Shown here piece by piece: positions 8,186-18,121 of a stretch of DNA of 64,000 nt. Source of the DNA: Brasilonema angustatum HA4187-MV1 (GTDB lineage Bacteria; Cyanobacteriota; Cyanobacteriia; Cyanobacteriales; Nostocaceae); NCBI GenBank assembly GCA_019359695.1, contig JAHHGV010000001.1, positions 186,001 through 250,000 on the forward strand, given 5' to 3'. How positions within the stretch are numbered: the stretch's first letter is position 1; each line of letters opens with the position of its first letter. The notes below the pieces were generated by a model. The model saw only the letters and a list, made by a program, of their open reading frames with translations, was not told the DNA's origin and searched no databases. The translations under genes were made by a program, and so were the position numbers.

Positions 8186-9514
8186 ATGAAGCAGAAATTT
8201 AGCAATGCTGGGGAAAATTTCTTACAAAGACGTTATGGAGTTCGTTTAGGCAGACGTTACGTTTTGGCGGCTGCTAGCGTTGTCCTAATGGGTGTTATAG
8301 GATGCTCTCAAGTTAATAGTAGCACGAGTGCGTTTGCCCAGTCGGGTTCACCTCGCTCAGAATCTCCTGTATCGAAGCCAGCATTAAATCCTGATAGTAA
8401 ACTTATTACTGCCAACACAAAGTTTGGCTTCAAACTGTTTTCAGAAGTTTTGAAAAACGATAGTGGCAAGAACATTTTTGTTTCACCTTCTAGTGTGGCG
8501 ATCGCCCTTGCCATGACCTACAATGGCGCGAGTGGCAACACAAAAGAAGCAATGGCTAAAGCATTGGAGTTTAAGGAGTTGAACTTAGAACAAATTAATT
8601 CCTCTAACGCGGTGTTAAGAAAATTATTAGAAAACCCAGATCCAAAGGTGCAGCTGACAATTGCTAATTCGCTTTGGGGAAATAAAAAAGCTAGCTTTCA
8701 ACCAGATTTTCTGCAACGAAATAGAGATTTTTATACAGCTAAGGTTACCAGTCTCAACTTCACAGATGCAAGTTCTTTGAATGTGATTAATGACTGGGTT
8801 AATCAGAAAACAAGCGGAAAAATCAGTAAGATCGTTGAAAAAATACAACCTGACCAAGTTTTATTTCTCATCAATGCTATCTATTTTAAAGGTAGCTGGA
8901 CAAATGAATTTGATAAACAGCAAACCGCAGAATATCCTTTTTATCTCCGCTCAGGTGAACAGAAACAACACCCAATGATGTCACAATCAGGTGACTATAA
9001 ATACTATGAAAATCAACAATTTCAGGCAGTTAGCTTACCGTATGGAAAAGATGGTAAAATTGGCTTTTATATTTTCTTGCCCAAACAAAACTCTAATCTA
9101 CAAAGTTTTTATCAAAACCTAAATGCAGAGAATTGGGAAAATTGGATAGCTCAGTTCAGCAAACAACAGGGGTCTATTCGCTTGCCCCGTTTTAAGATGG
9201 ACTATGACGTAACGCTGAAAAATCCTCTAACAGCCATAGGTATGGGTGAAGCTTTCAGCGATCAGGCAAATTTTTCTGCGATGGGTAAGGATTTAAAAAT
9301 AAGCGAAGTCAAGCATAAAACTTTTGTTGAAGTCAATGAGGAAGGTACAGAAGCTGCTGCTGCTACTTCTGTGGAAATCATGCCAGTAAGAGCGGTAAAG
9401 CCATCAAAAGAGCCATTCCGAATGATTGTTGAGCGTCCCTTCTTCTGTGCGATTCGGGATAATCAAACAGGAAGCATATTGTTTATGGGTTCCATTGTGG
9501 AGCCACAGTCTTAG
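8186..9514 (+). CDS. serpin-family protease inhibitor, lipoprotein
   Basis: 442 aa. The N-terminus has an RRYVL twin-arginine-like motif and a lipobox ending at Cys40, so the protein should be anchored outside the cytoplasmic membrane. The serpin fold starts near residue 75 (NTKFGFKLFSE, then NIFVSPSSVAIALAMTYNGA). The hinge EEGTEAAAATSV is of the inhibitory type, with small residues P12-P9. Counting from the hinge places P1 at or near the Val-Arg of MPVRAV, so an elastase- or trypsin-like target is possible. The C-terminus has FFCAIRDNQTGSILFMG. It lies beside the S8 peptidase; its 3' end overlaps the convergent transporter gene by 32 bp. Confidence 0.95.
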   Translation: MKQKFSNAGENFLQRRYGVRLGRRYVLAAASVVLMGVIGCSQVNSSTSAFAQSGSPRSESPVSKPALNPDSKLITANTKFGFKLFSEVLKNDSGKNIFVSPSSVAIALAMTYNGASGNTKEAMAKALEFKELNLEQINSSNAVLRKLLENPDPKVQLTIANSLWGNKKASFQPDFLQRNRDFYTAKVTSLNFTDASSLNVINDWVNQKTSGKISKIVEKIQPDQVLFLINAIYFKGSWTNEFDKQQTAEYPFYLRSGEQKQHPMMSQSGDYKYYENQQFQAVSLPYGKDGKIGFYIFLPKQNSNLQSFYQNLNAENWENWIAQFSKQQGSIRLPRFKMDYDVTLKNPLTAIGMGEAFSDQANFSAMGKDLKISEVKHKTFVEVNEEGTEAAAATSVEIMPVRAVKPSKEPFRMIVERPFFCAIRDNQTGSILFMGSIVEPQS

Positions 9515-10763
9515 AAGGATTAGCCCCTGGATGATTTGTTTGAGCAGTTGAAGGCGATACTTCAACTGAAACGGGTGCAGCTACCTCAGTAGAATTAGCC
9601 TTTGAATCTGCAGTTATACTATCCCCTGCAGTCTGATCATTTTCCGTATTGCTAGATTCTGAACTTCCTTGAGGAAGTACTTCTACATTACTGCCACTGG
9701 ATACAGAAGAGTAAGGACGTATAGCGCTTAAAACTGTTTTGAGTACAACAGCGCTGGGTACCGCTACGATCACACCCAAAAGTCCACCAATTCTTGCGCC
9801 TGTCAAAACTGAAATAAGCACCCAAACAGGGTTTAAACCTGTAAAACTTCCTAAAATTCTCGGAGCAATAAAGTTTTCCAGAATTTGCTGAACAATAAGT
9901 GCAGCAGCCAATACCCTTGCCCCCATCCAAAAATCTTGTAGTGCCACTATCAAAGTCGTTAGAGCAATACCTACAGAACCACCAAATGGCACAAGTGCCA
10001 TGATACCAATAGTCAAACCAAATAGTAAGCCAAATGGAACTTTCAGCCACAAAAAGATGGGAATCAGGGCTGATGCCATACAGGTGGATGAAATTAACTG
10101 ACTAATAAAAAAATTTTGAAAGCTTAGGCGTACTGTATTTGAAAAAGCCTCACGGAATTTAACAGGTAGCCAATATATTAAACTTCCCCACAGTTCATCC
10201 CCATGTTGTAGGAGATAAAAAGTTAATACCATTGTCAAGATAAAGTCAAGCAGGCTTGTGACTGTAACAACAGCCAAATTTAAAACTTGTCCAGCGATCG
10301 CCTGCAATTGTCCCTTGACACGGTCGTTAATTTGTGAGACTAAAGCATCAAGGTTGATGGGTAAACCAAAACTATCTGCTTTCTCGTTCAGCATCATCAA
10401 CTGCGATCGCCCAGAATCTATTAACTCTGGTATACGCGCCACCAGTTGTTGAGCCTGAGTTAGAGCAAGCGGCACAAGGGTGACACCCAACGCCAGTAAA
10501 ACTGACAAAGCGAGTAGAAAGACTAAAATAGCAACCTGCTCTCGCCTAGCACCTTGGCGCTGCATCCAGCTAACTGGGTAGTTTAGCAGAAATGCTAGCA
10601 CTGCCGCTCCGACTAAAATAACAATTAGGGAGTGAAAGTAATGAAAAATTGCGCTAATCGCCCAACCATTAAGCACTAGCAGTGGAGCGAATAGAGTTAT
10701 TGTCAAGAATCGTGCTACGGGTGTAAGTGTTTCCCACCAGTTTAAAAGCTTGCGTGTCTGCAT
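9483..10763 (-). CDS. AI-2E family transporter (PerM/YdiK type)
   Basis: 426 aa membrane protein with the AI-2E transporter layout: two N-terminal hydrophobic segments, an amphipathic region (residues ~75-150), then about five more segments including PFGGSVGI and LGSFTGLNPVWVLIS. The last ~65 residues are a Ser/Thr/Asn-rich cytoplasmic tail without recognisable domain. Family members export small molecules or act in ion exchange; the substrate cannot be read from sequence. The ATG at 10763 is preferred, since the frame extends upstream only to a TTG (10805). Convergent, overlapping the serpin 3' end. Confidence 0.88.
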   Translation of the reverse strand: MQTRKLLNWWETLTPVARFLTITLFAPLLVLNGWAISAIFHYFHSLIVILVGAAVLAFLLNYPVSWMQRQGARREQVAILVFLLALSVLLALGVTLVPLALTQAQQLVARIPELIDSGRSQLMMLNEKADSFGLPINLDALVSQINDRVKGQLQAIAGQVLNLAVVTVTSLLDFILTMVLTFYLLQHGDELWGSLIYWLPVKFREAFSNTVRLSFQNFFISQLISSTCMASALIPIFLWLKVPFGLLFGLTIGIMALVPFGGSVGIALTTLIVALQDFWMGARVLAAALIVQQILENFIAPRILGSFTGLNPVWVLISVLTGARIGGLLGVIVAVPSAVVLKTVLSAIRPYSSVSSGSNVEVLPQGSSESSNTENDQTAGDSITADSKANSTEVAAPVSVEVSPSTAQTNHPGANPSKTVAPQWNP

Positions 10764-10868
10764 CTGCCAATTGTTGGATACAACTAAATAAAATTCTTCT
10801 ATCAAGCCTATTATCTCTAACTACACCATTATGATTCATCCCTCTTATTTGGGATTGCACTCAGGCAA

Positions 10869-11246
10869 ATGAAAATTCTTGAATCATCTAACAATTCTCA
10901 CCATCCTCAAGACTCGCCCACCTCTGGTGGACAGGTGCTTATCTACCTGATTCCGGTCATGGACTTTTTCTCCTCACTATGCACACTCTACCATCATCAG
11001 GAAAGCCGGGAACAAGTTCGAGTTAGTTATCTGTCAATCACTTTAGTATTTTCCTGGCTTTTGGGTTACTTTTTACTAGCAACTGGGGCGGCAACTTCAA
11101 AGTTTTTAACATTGCATCTACAAATCGTTCCTAACTTTCTCACCAGTCGCTACTTTTTGATTAATATCTGGTTAATTGTTCCTCTAGTTAAAAGCAGATT
11201 AAAGCGATTGTCACCTGGTGAGTCGTTTTGTGGAAAGAGCGCTTGA
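10869..11246 (+). CDS. small hypothetical membrane protein
   Basis: 125 aa with three hydrophobic segments (around residues 22-40, 52-75 and 90-110) and a basic, Ser/Cys-containing C-terminus. No known motif. It is divergent from the AI-2E transporter gene, whose ATG lies about 105 bp away. I do not recognise the family. Confidence 0.55.
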   Translation: MKILESSNNSHHPQDSPTSGGQVLIYLIPVMDFFSSLCTLYHHQESREQVRVSYLSITLVFSWLLGYFLLATGAATSKFLTLHLQIVPNFLTSRYFLINIWLIVPLVKSRLKRLSPGESFCGKSA

Positions 11247-11550
11247 CAAATAACCTGTCAGAATTCTTTAGTCATCAAAACAGTTGACAGTATTTTTACT
11301 TAATTTACTAAAAAATATGCATTTTATTATTAACAGACCTAGTCAAATCTCTTTTGAGATTGTCATACTTCTAAGAAAACCTCTCCGGATTTATCAAAAA
11401 ATAGGAGAATTACTCCAATAAGTGTTGTGGTTCATACTGAAGTGTAAAATTTATCATTGTTAATCTAAGAGTTAGTTATCATGGGTTAATTTGTCTGTTT
11501 CCATAGCAACAGATTCTCCAGATTTTATTCAGATAAGTGTGAGGAGTAGC
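11247..11550. other. intergenic region, no gene seen
   Basis: About 300 bp, AT-rich. The LCP frame is open from 11491 (TTG), so part of this could be coding if that start is used. No hairpin or repeat stands out. Confidence 0.4.
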
Positions 11551-12963
11551 GTGACTATTCAAAGAACTTCGGCGCAAGACGACTATTCTACAGATACTAC
11601 CAACTCAAGTGATAAAAATGCCAACACTGACAAATCTGGACGTTGGCTGTGGTTTTGGGTTGCTATGAGCGGGATTGCAATGGTATCAGCAACAGCAGGA
11701 GCACTGTTAGCAGTTTCTTTAACAGGTACTCCTTTAATGCAAGCTTCTTTAAGCCCAGATGAAGCAGCGGTGTTTGATAGCGATCGCATTGCTGGAGATG
11801 GACTGAAATTTTCACAATTAACTCGCCCCGTGAATATTTTAATCATGGGGATGAGCGTACTTCCTCCTGATGTGCGAAACCCTCCCGCTGAAACCAAAAA
11901 TCTGAGATATCTGCCCCAAGTCAACTCCTTTGATGGTCTTGCTGACGTTATGCTCTTGACCAAATTTGATCCAGAGCACAAAAAAGTGATGATGCTTTCT
12001 ATTCCCAGAGATACTCGGACACAAATAGATGGACATGGTACAAAAAAAATTAATTCCGCAAATGTGATTGGTGGACCAGCTTTAACCGCCAAAACTGTGA
12101 GTAGCTTGTTAGGTGATGTAGGAATTGACCGCTATATGCGGATTAACGTGTTGGGAGTTGCTAAGCTTATTGATGCTTTGGGTGGAGTTACAGTCTACGT
12201 ACCCAAGGATATGAAATATCAAGATGACTCTCAGCACTTATATATCAATTTAAAGAAAGGAAAACAGCATCTCAATGGCGATCAAGCACTGCAACTTCTG
12301 CGCTTCCGACATGATGAAAATGGCGACATTGGTCGGATTCAGCGGCAGCAAATGGTGATGCGAGCACTGATGGATCAATCTGTCAACCCAGCAACCGTAG
12401 CTCAATTGCCTAAAGTTCTTAACGTCGTTAAAGAACACATTGATACTAACTTAACACTTGAGGAGCTATTAGCACTAATTGGTTTTGGCGTCAGAACAAA
12501 TCGCTCCAATATGCAAATGTTAATGCTACCTGGCCAGTTCGGTCAACAAAAAGGGGGCTACTGGATTCCAGATAGCCAGCGCATTCATAGCATGATGGCT
12601 CAGTACTTTGATGTGCAACAAACAGATTCTGTATCTGGTGTAGTAAATCCAGGATCTTTACGAGTCGCAATTCAAAACAGCACGGGTAACGATAAAGCTA
12701 ATATCCAAACATTGATTAAAGCTTTGCAAAAACTTGGCTATACCAACGTTTATGTAGCCAAAAGCTGGGGTGAACCTCTAGAAGTGACTCATATTGTTGC
12801 CCAACAAGGAGACGGTAACACGGCCGAATCAATTCGCAACACTTTAGGATTTGGAGAAGTGCGGGTAGAAAGCACCGGTAATCTCGGTTCTGATATTAGT
12901 ATCCAAGTGGGTAAAGACTGGTTGCGGCAAACACAAATCAATCAGAACCCTGTTCAACCATAG
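11551..12963 (+). CDS. LytR-CpsA-Psr (LCP) family protein
   Basis: 470 aa: short cytoplasmic tail, one membrane segment (WLWFWVAMSGIAMVSATAGALLAV), then an extracytoplasmic LCP catalytic domain with RPVNILIMG, FDGLADVMLL, SIPRDTRTQI and LLRFRHDENGDIGRIQRQQ, the Arg/Asp set that binds polyprenyl pyrophosphate. A LytR_C domain closes the protein (from about LRVAIQNSTG). LCP proteins ligate polyprenyl-linked glycopolymers to peptidoglycan; the polymer here is unknown. GTG 11551 is chosen because gaggag precedes it; TTG 11491 is the alternative. Single gene ending in a convergent intergenic hairpin. Confidence 0.92.
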   Translation: MTIQRTSAQDDYSTDTTNSSDKNANTDKSGRWLWFWVAMSGIAMVSATAGALLAVSLTGTPLMQASLSPDEAAVFDSDRIAGDGLKFSQLTRPVNILIMGMSVLPPDVRNPPAETKNLRYLPQVNSFDGLADVMLLTKFDPEHKKVMMLSIPRDTRTQIDGHGTKKINSANVIGGPALTAKTVSSLLGDVGIDRYMRINVLGVAKLIDALGGVTVYVPKDMKYQDDSQHLYINLKKGKQHLNGDQALQLLRFRHDENGDIGRIQRQQMVMRALMDQSVNPATVAQLPKVLNVVKEHIDTNLTLEELLALIGFGVRTNRSNMQMLMLPGQFGQQKGGYWIPDSQRIHSMMAQYFDVQQTDSVSGVVNPGSLRVAIQNSTGNDKANIQTLIKALQKLGYTNVYVAKSWGEPLEVTHIVAQQGDGNTAESIRNTLGFGEVRVESTGNLGSDISIQVGKDWLRQTQINQNPVQP

Positions 12964-12981
12964 CAAGATAAATTAACACTT

Positions 12982-13030
12982 CCCCAACTGCATGAATTTG
13001 GCTTTGTTCATTTATGCAGAAAATCTGGGG
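12982..13030. terminator. possible shared terminator hairpin
   Basis: Imperfect stem: cccc/gggg outside and ctgcat/atgcag inside, with AT-rich interior, between two convergent genes (LCP and alpha/beta hydrolase). There is no clean T-run, so this is tentative. Confidence 0.3.
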
Positions 13031-13039
13031 ATTGTGAGG

Positions 13040-13939
13040 TTATCGTGTTAGCTTCAAAATCCAATCCTGTATAATTGGATTTACCACCTCAGGAGCTTCA
13101 TCCTGAGGACAATGTCCAATGCCTTCTAGAGGAAAAAACTTTTGCACATGCGCAAAATTGGCTAACTCTCTACCTAACTCAACTGGTTCCCACGGATCTG
13201 CAGTTCCCCACAAGATAATCGCAGGACAAGACAGTTGAGGTAAAAGGTCTTCTGGTAAAGGACCTGAGGAATAAGAGGTAAAGGCGAGGAAAACAGCAAC
13301 AGCTCCAGGATCGCGGGCGGGTGTTGTCAGTATATCTACTAACTCCTCTGTAACTGCTTCTGAATTAGCATAAGCTTGCAAGAGAATTTTCCGCACTGTT
13401 TTGGGTTTAGCGACTTGATTGAAAAAGAAGTCACCAATTAATTTGACAGATAGTACACGTTGGAGTACAGGCGCTCCAAAACGGCGATGCCACGGTAAAG
13501 TTGCCCGCTTACGATCATGCAACAGTCGTAAGGAACAGTTAAGTAACGCAATTCCCAAGGCGGCTTCAGGGCAACTCACCGCCGCTTGCATTACCACAAT
13601 ACAGCCGATGGAGTTAGCAACCAAAAAAGCTGGCTCACCCACGACCTCACGGCAAAAATCTGCGACTTGCTGTCCCCAAGTTTCAATTGTGTAAGCTATT
13701 TTTTCATTTGGCTTTGGTTTAGCGGAAGCACCAAAGCCAATCAAATCAATGGCATAGACACGACAGTGTTCTGCCAGCACAGGGATATTTTTCCGCCAGT
13801 GCCACCAAGAAGCACCAAAGCCATGCACGAGGATAACAGCAGGTCCAGTGGTTCCTTGGGTTTGGTAGCAAATGGGAAAACCTTGCCAAATCCACGTTTT
13901 TGTTGAAGTAAATGCAGGAGTGGAAGCAGAGGTGGTCAT
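13040..13939 (-). CDS. alpha/beta fold hydrolase
   Basis: 299 aa. Features of the fold in order: oxyanion HGFGASWWHWRKN, IDLIGFGASAKP, nucleophile Ser in VANSIGCIV, acid Asp in ILWGTADPWEP, and catalytic His in GIGHCPQDEAPE. The layout is that of small hydrolases or esterases resembling the haloalkane dehalogenase/epoxide hydrolase group; the Asn-Ser-Ile-Gly nucleophile elbow fits an esterase or lipase-type enzyme. Substrate unknown. ATG 13939 gives the usual N-terminus; the frame is open 28 codons further upstream with an unlikely extra segment. Confidence 0.9.
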   Translation of the reverse strand: MTTSASTPAFTSTKTWIWQGFPICYQTQGTTGPAVILVHGFGASWWHWRKNIPVLAEHCRVYAIDLIGFGASAKPKPNEKIAYTIETWGQQVADFCREVVGEPAFLVANSIGCIVVMQAAVSCPEAALGIALLNCSLRLLHDRKRATLPWHRRFGAPVLQRVLSVKLIGDFFFNQVAKPKTVRKILLQAYANSEAVTEELVDILTTPARDPGAVAVFLAFTSYSSGPLPEDLLPQLSCPAIILWGTADPWEPVELGRELANFAHVQKFFPLEGIGHCPQDEAPEVVNPIIQDWILKLTR

Positions 13940-14371
13940 GACAGATGAATAATTAGTACAAGGAGTAAAGATGCACCCGCATACGGCAGGTACGACTGTT
14001 TTTATTGTTGCAGTACTTAACAATGATTAGCCCAAGGTGTTAAGCGTTGGGCATGAGAAATATGGTTATAACTCTGCCGATACGCGTCAAGGACAAACAA
14101 GATGATAACTCGTAAAACACTGAAGGTGCCAAACACAATTATCAACAAGCGTGCGATAAGCCCGCTTGCTTGACGCTCCGCGTATCGCACGCGGTGGAGT
14201 GTGTGGTAAACTTTGCCCAATTATCTGTTTGTTGCAAGGTCAAGAAATTCATCCCAAAGAGACTGAATGAATTTATACTTATTTGGTAATGAAAAACTAG
14301 AGACAGAATGCCACTGTATTGCTATCTTAAATTGGAGGTAATAACAAATTTTTGATCAAGCGCGTAACTTC
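13940..14371. other. intergenic region upstream of pyrH
   Basis: About 430 bp. It holds a perfect 9-bp inverted repeat (cgtgcgata 14150-14158 / tatcgcacg 14183-14191) around a GC-rich centre, similar in flavour to other dispersed repeats here. The pyrH promoter should lie in the last 150 bp, but I see no confident -35/-10 pair. Confidence 0.45.
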
Positions 14372-15100
14372 ATGGGAACACATTACCGAAGGGTTTTACT
14401 TAAAGTTAGTGGTGAAGCCCTCATGGGCAATATGGGTTATGGAATTGATCCAGAAGTGGTCAAGGAAATAGCCGAAGAAGTAGCAGAGGTAGTGTCAACT
14501 GGCGTTCAGACTGCCATCGTCGTCGGAGGCGGAAATATTTTTCGTGGCGTCAAGGCGGCGTCGGCGGGAATGGATCGAGCAACCGCTGACTACATCGGGA
14601 TGATTGCTACGGTAATGAATGCCATGACATTGCAAGATTCACTAGAACGAATCGGGGTACAGACGCGGGTGCAAACCGCAATCTCTATGCAAGAAGTCGC
14701 TGAACCGTATATTCGTCGTCGTGCCATTCGTCACTTAGAAAAAGGGCGGGTGGTTATTTTTGGTGCTGGTTCTGGAAATCCCTTTTTCACCACCGATACT
14801 ACCGCAGCATTGAGAGCCGCAGAAATAGAAGCTGAAGTGATTTTTAAAGCCACCAAGGTAGATGGCGTTTATGATGCTGATCCTCATATATACCCGGACG
14901 CCAAACGTTACAATACCTTGACATATGGACACGTTTTGGCAAAAGATTTACGAGTAATGGACAGTACCGCGATAGCCTTGTGTAAGGAAAACAATATCCC
15001 TATTCTTATATTTGACTTAACTGTGCGCGGTAATATCCATCGAGCAGTCATGGGAGAGTCCATCGGCACCCTTGTGGGAGGTTCTTGTGAAATTAGCTGA
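14372..15100 (+). CDS. pyrH: UMP kinase
   Basis: 242 aa. Phosphorylates UMP to UDP in pyrimidine nucleotide synthesis; bacterial hexameric amino-acid-kinase fold. Diagnostic segments: [13 protein letters not shown] at the N-terminus, [11 protein letters not shown], the [17 protein letters not shown] stretch that binds UMP, and [22 protein letters not shown]. The length is normal. It overlaps frr by 14 bp, the standard bacterial pyrH-frr arrangement. Confidence 0.98.
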   Translation: MGTHYRRVLLKVSGEALMGNMGYGIDPEVVKEIAEEVAEVVSTGVQTAIVVGGGNIFRGVKAASAGMDRATADYIGMIATVMNAMTLQDSLERIGVQTRVQTAISMQEVAEPYIRRRAIRHLEKGRVVIFGAGSGNPFFTTDTTAALRAAEIEAEVIFKATKVDGVYDADPHIYPDAKRYNTLTYGHVLAKDLRVMDSTAIALCKENNIPILIFDLTVRGNIHRAVMGESIGTLVGGSCEIS

Positions 15101-15635
15101 AGCTGAGAGTACAATGCAAAAAACCGTAGAGTCAACTCAACGGTCTTTTAACACAATTCGCACTGGTCGCGCTAATGCGAGTTTATTAGATAAGATCACC
15201 GTGGATTATTACGGTTCGCCAACGTCGTTAAAATCACTGGCAAACATTAGTACGCCAGATTCAACAACAATTCTGATTCAGCCTTACGATCGCAATACCT
15301 TAAATTTGATTGAAAAGGCAATATCTATGTCGGATGTGGGTTTAACCCCTAGCAATGATGGTTCCCTAATTCGGCTCAACATTCCACCCTTGACGAGCGA
15401 TCGCCGTAAAGAATTAGTCAAAATCGCCGCCAAGTATGCCGAAGAAGGGCGCGTTGCTATTCGCAATATCCGCCGCGACGCCTTAGATACAATTCGCAAA
15501 CTAGAAAAAAGCGCCGAAGTTTCTGAGGATGAGTCACGTGATCAGCAGGACAAACTGCAAAAATTGACAAACAAGTACACCGCCAGAATAGACGAGTTAC
15601 TCGCAGAAAAAGAAAAAGACATCACAACTGTCTAG
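15087..15635 (+). CDS. frr: ribosome recycling factor
   Basis: 182 aa. Splits post-termination ribosomes together with EF-G. It contains the [35 protein letters not shown] and [10 protein letters not shown] segments and the Arg-rich helix [13 protein letters not shown]. The GTG at 15087 follows gggagg by 5 bp and gives the family N-terminus; an in-frame TTG at 15072 would add five residues inside pyrH. Translationally coupled to pyrH (14-bp overlap). Confidence 0.98.
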   Translation: MKLAEAESTMQKTVESTQRSFNTIRTGRANASLLDKITVDYYGSPTSLKSLANISTPDSTTILIQPYDRNTLNLIEKAISMSDVGLTPSNDGSLIRLNIPPLTSDRRKELVKIAAKYAEEGRVAIRNIRRDALDTIRKLEKSAEVSEDESRDQQDKLQKLTNKYTARIDELLAEKEKDITTV

Positions 15636-16434
15636 AAACAACTAAAGAAAATGCTCATCAGGGAGACGCGGTTATCAAACATCAGGGAGACATGAGGATA
15701 AAGGATACCAAGACAAAGCGACAAACCAAATACGGGGAAATTCTTCCGAAAGATTCCCCACGTCACAGCGTCTAGTTATCTTCACGTTATCAACAGTGTC
15801 ACAACGTCTCCTTTTCTTCGTGTATACGCCGAAAACACAAACCGCGTCAGCGCATCTTACAGTTTTTACAGCAGATCAACGAATTTTCATGCATTACCTC
15901 AAAACTGTTGGTTGAGGCATAAATTTGCTTTTTGGCAACTGTTATAAATGACTCTTATAAATTTATGATTGCTTTATAAGATATTAAAAAAAATATTTTT
16001 TAAAAAATTGCCAAAATCGAAAAAAGCATTAAAAAATTACAAAAACTTTATCAAGAACTGAAAACCTTAGCAAAAAATTTGTGGGAAGTAAAATGAATGA
16101 AATGTATTTTAGTATGTGGATAAAAAAATAGACGAGTTACTTGTACGCAAAAAGACATTGAGATTATCAAAAATATTGAAAACTATGTTTTTCAAAAAAA
16201 AGATAATCAGAGCAAAGCCATGATCAATAAAAGAATAAATTAAGACAGTAGTTCCATATACTAAGATTGACGGTTAAACATAGTTAAGAAAAAAATTTTT
16301 GAGGAGTCAGACAAGCACTGTACGATTTGAAACAGCAAACTATAAAAACAGTTAAGTCTCGTCAGGCTGTCTATTGACAGAGTAATAAAAAAAACAGGGA
16401 AGCTAACAAGTTCAGGAGCAAAGACAAAAAGCAT
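15636..16434. other. 800-bp AT-rich intergenic region with short repeats
   Basis: No gene found. Two direct copies of catcagggagac lie at 15656-15667 and 15680-15691. At 16127-16141 the 15 bases aatagacgagttact repeat the end of frr (15587-15601), followed by a partly matching caaaaagaca stretch, as if a fragment of the frr 3' end had been duplicated and decayed. The middle (15950-16200) is very AT-rich. Confidence 0.5.
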
Positions 16435-17559
16435 ATGTACGACTGTATTATCGTCGGTGCGGGACCAGCTGGTGGAACAGCCGCATATCATTTAGCTAAG
16501 CGGGGACGCTCAGTCTTAGTTCTGGAAAAAGAAACTCTGCCAAGATATAAACCTTGTGGGGGTGGAGTATCGCCAGCGATCGCTCAATGGTTCGACTTTG
16601 ACTTTAGCCCTGCAATTTCCATCAAAGCAACCACAATTCGCTGCACCTGGAAAATGGGCGAACCTGTAGAAGCTGAACTAGGAATTCCTGAACCAGTTTG
16701 GATGGTGAGGCGCGATGTCTTTGACCATTTCCTGATTCAACAAGCTCAAAAGCAAGGGGCCCAACTCAAAGATAATACGGAAGTCAAAGGCATTGAATTT
16801 AAAGGTGACTCTTGGCAAGTCAATACAGCAAATGGACCAGTCAGTGGACGTTACTTAATTGCTGCTGATGGCGCAAAAGGACCAATGGCAAGATTCCTAG
16901 GCTTCAAAGAGCGCAAACGCCGTCTAGCAGGAGCTTTAGAAGCGGAAGCCGCAGCCAAAGTGGAGAACGGTCACATTGCTCACTTTGAATTTGGCATGGT
17001 CAAAAATGGTTATCTCTGGAACTTCCCCAAAGCGGATGGATATTCTATTGGAATTGGCACATTTGTTGGCGGTGGTGAATCCCAAGATTTCAAGAGCATT
17101 TTGAACGAGTACAGCAGCTCGTTTGGTGTAGATCTCAAAATCTGCAAGCAGTATGGACATGCTTTGTGCTTGTGGAATGGCAATCAAAAGCTGCACACTG
17201 AAAATGCGGTTTTAGCTGGAGAAACTGCTTGTGTCGTTGATCCCTTCACCGCAGAAGGTATTCGCCCCTCCATTTTTAGCGGGATGAAAGCGGCAGTTGC
17301 TATTGACCAAGCTTTAGGTGGTGATATCAACGCCTTGGAAAATTACACTGACATCATCAACGAAGAATGGGGTAGTGATATGGCTTGGGCGCAGAAATTA
17401 GCTGGGGCGTTTTACCGCTTCCCTGGTGTTGGTTACAAAGTGGGTGTTAGGCGTCCGTCATCTGTCAAAATTATGGGCAAACTTTTGTGTGGTGAAATGC
17501 GTTACAGCGAAGTGACTGGTCGGGCACTTAAGCGTCTTGTTCCGGGTTTTGGTGGGTAG
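16435..17559 (+). CDS. geranylgeranyl reductase family FAD-dependent oxidoreductase
   Basis: 374 aa. N-terminal Rossmann FAD motif IIVGAGPAGGTAAYHLAKRG (residues ~4-23), then PRYKPCGGGVS, a signature of geranylgeranyl-reductase-like flavoproteins, RRDVFDHFL, LIAADGAKGPMARFLG, and a second FAD contact LAGETACVVDPFTAEGIRPS. Relatives reduce isoprenoid chains, as ChlP does for the chlorophyll phytyl tail. This copy is shorter and more divergent than I expect for ChlP, so another isoprenoid or lipid substrate is likely. Monocistronic. Confidence 0.9.
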   Translation: MYDCIIVGAGPAGGTAAYHLAKRGRSVLVLEKETLPRYKPCGGGVSPAIAQWFDFDFSPAISIKATTIRCTWKMGEPVEAELGIPEPVWMVRRDVFDHFLIQQAQKQGAQLKDNTEVKGIEFKGDSWQVNTANGPVSGRYLIAADGAKGPMARFLGFKERKRRLAGALEAEAAAKVENGHIAHFEFGMVKNGYLWNFPKADGYSIGIGTFVGGGESQDFKSILNEYSSSFGVDLKICKQYGHALCLWNGNQKLHTENAVLAGETACVVDPFTAEGIRPSIFSGMKAAVAIDQALGGDINALENYTDIINEEWGSDMAWAQKLAGAFYRFPGVGYKVGVRRPSSVKIMGKLLCGEMRYSEVTGRALKRLVPGFGG

Positions 17560-18121
17560 TTGATAGTCATTGCGCATATCGCCTCTTAAGTTCTTTCCCC
17601 AATCATCCAAGCAAACATCTGTAAACCGTGGCCATTATTTTGGGTTGTCTGTGGTACTGTCGGAATTATAGGATGGAAATCTGACAGTTTCAGCGCACAC
17701 AATCCTGATTCTTTCGTGAACCAATCCGAAGCTTATCAATCACTTTCTTGAGGCTGCACGCAAAAAGCCCGTTTCAGCCCCGATTTATAATTTCTGCTTA
17801 TACTAGCGGCAACTTTGCCAATTACAGGTATAATCCATATTCATGACAGCAGGGAAAAATCAGCTACAGCATCGGTTTCCAATGGCCAACAGATAAGCGT
17901 GTAGAAAGGGTATAGATGCTAGAAAAGGCTTGTTCTGTACTGGGTGCAGAAAATGTCTATACGCTTTAAGCCATTTCTGTTCTCAAGTGGTGTAAATCTC
18001 TCTAAAACGTTTCCCGCTTTAGTAATCATAGTGGTATGGGGAATTACTAGCTGCTGTTTGGGTGGCTTAAGGCTTAAATATCCTACCTACTGCTGTCACT
18101 CCACTGCTAGACGGTTAATTG
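17560..18121. other. intergenic region, no convincing gene
   Basis: About 560 bp between two convergent genes. A plus-strand open frame (17944-18207, 87 codons) has two hydrophobic stretches but overlaps the 3' end of the CHAT gene and lacks a ribosome site. No clear terminator hairpin found. Confidence 0.45.
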
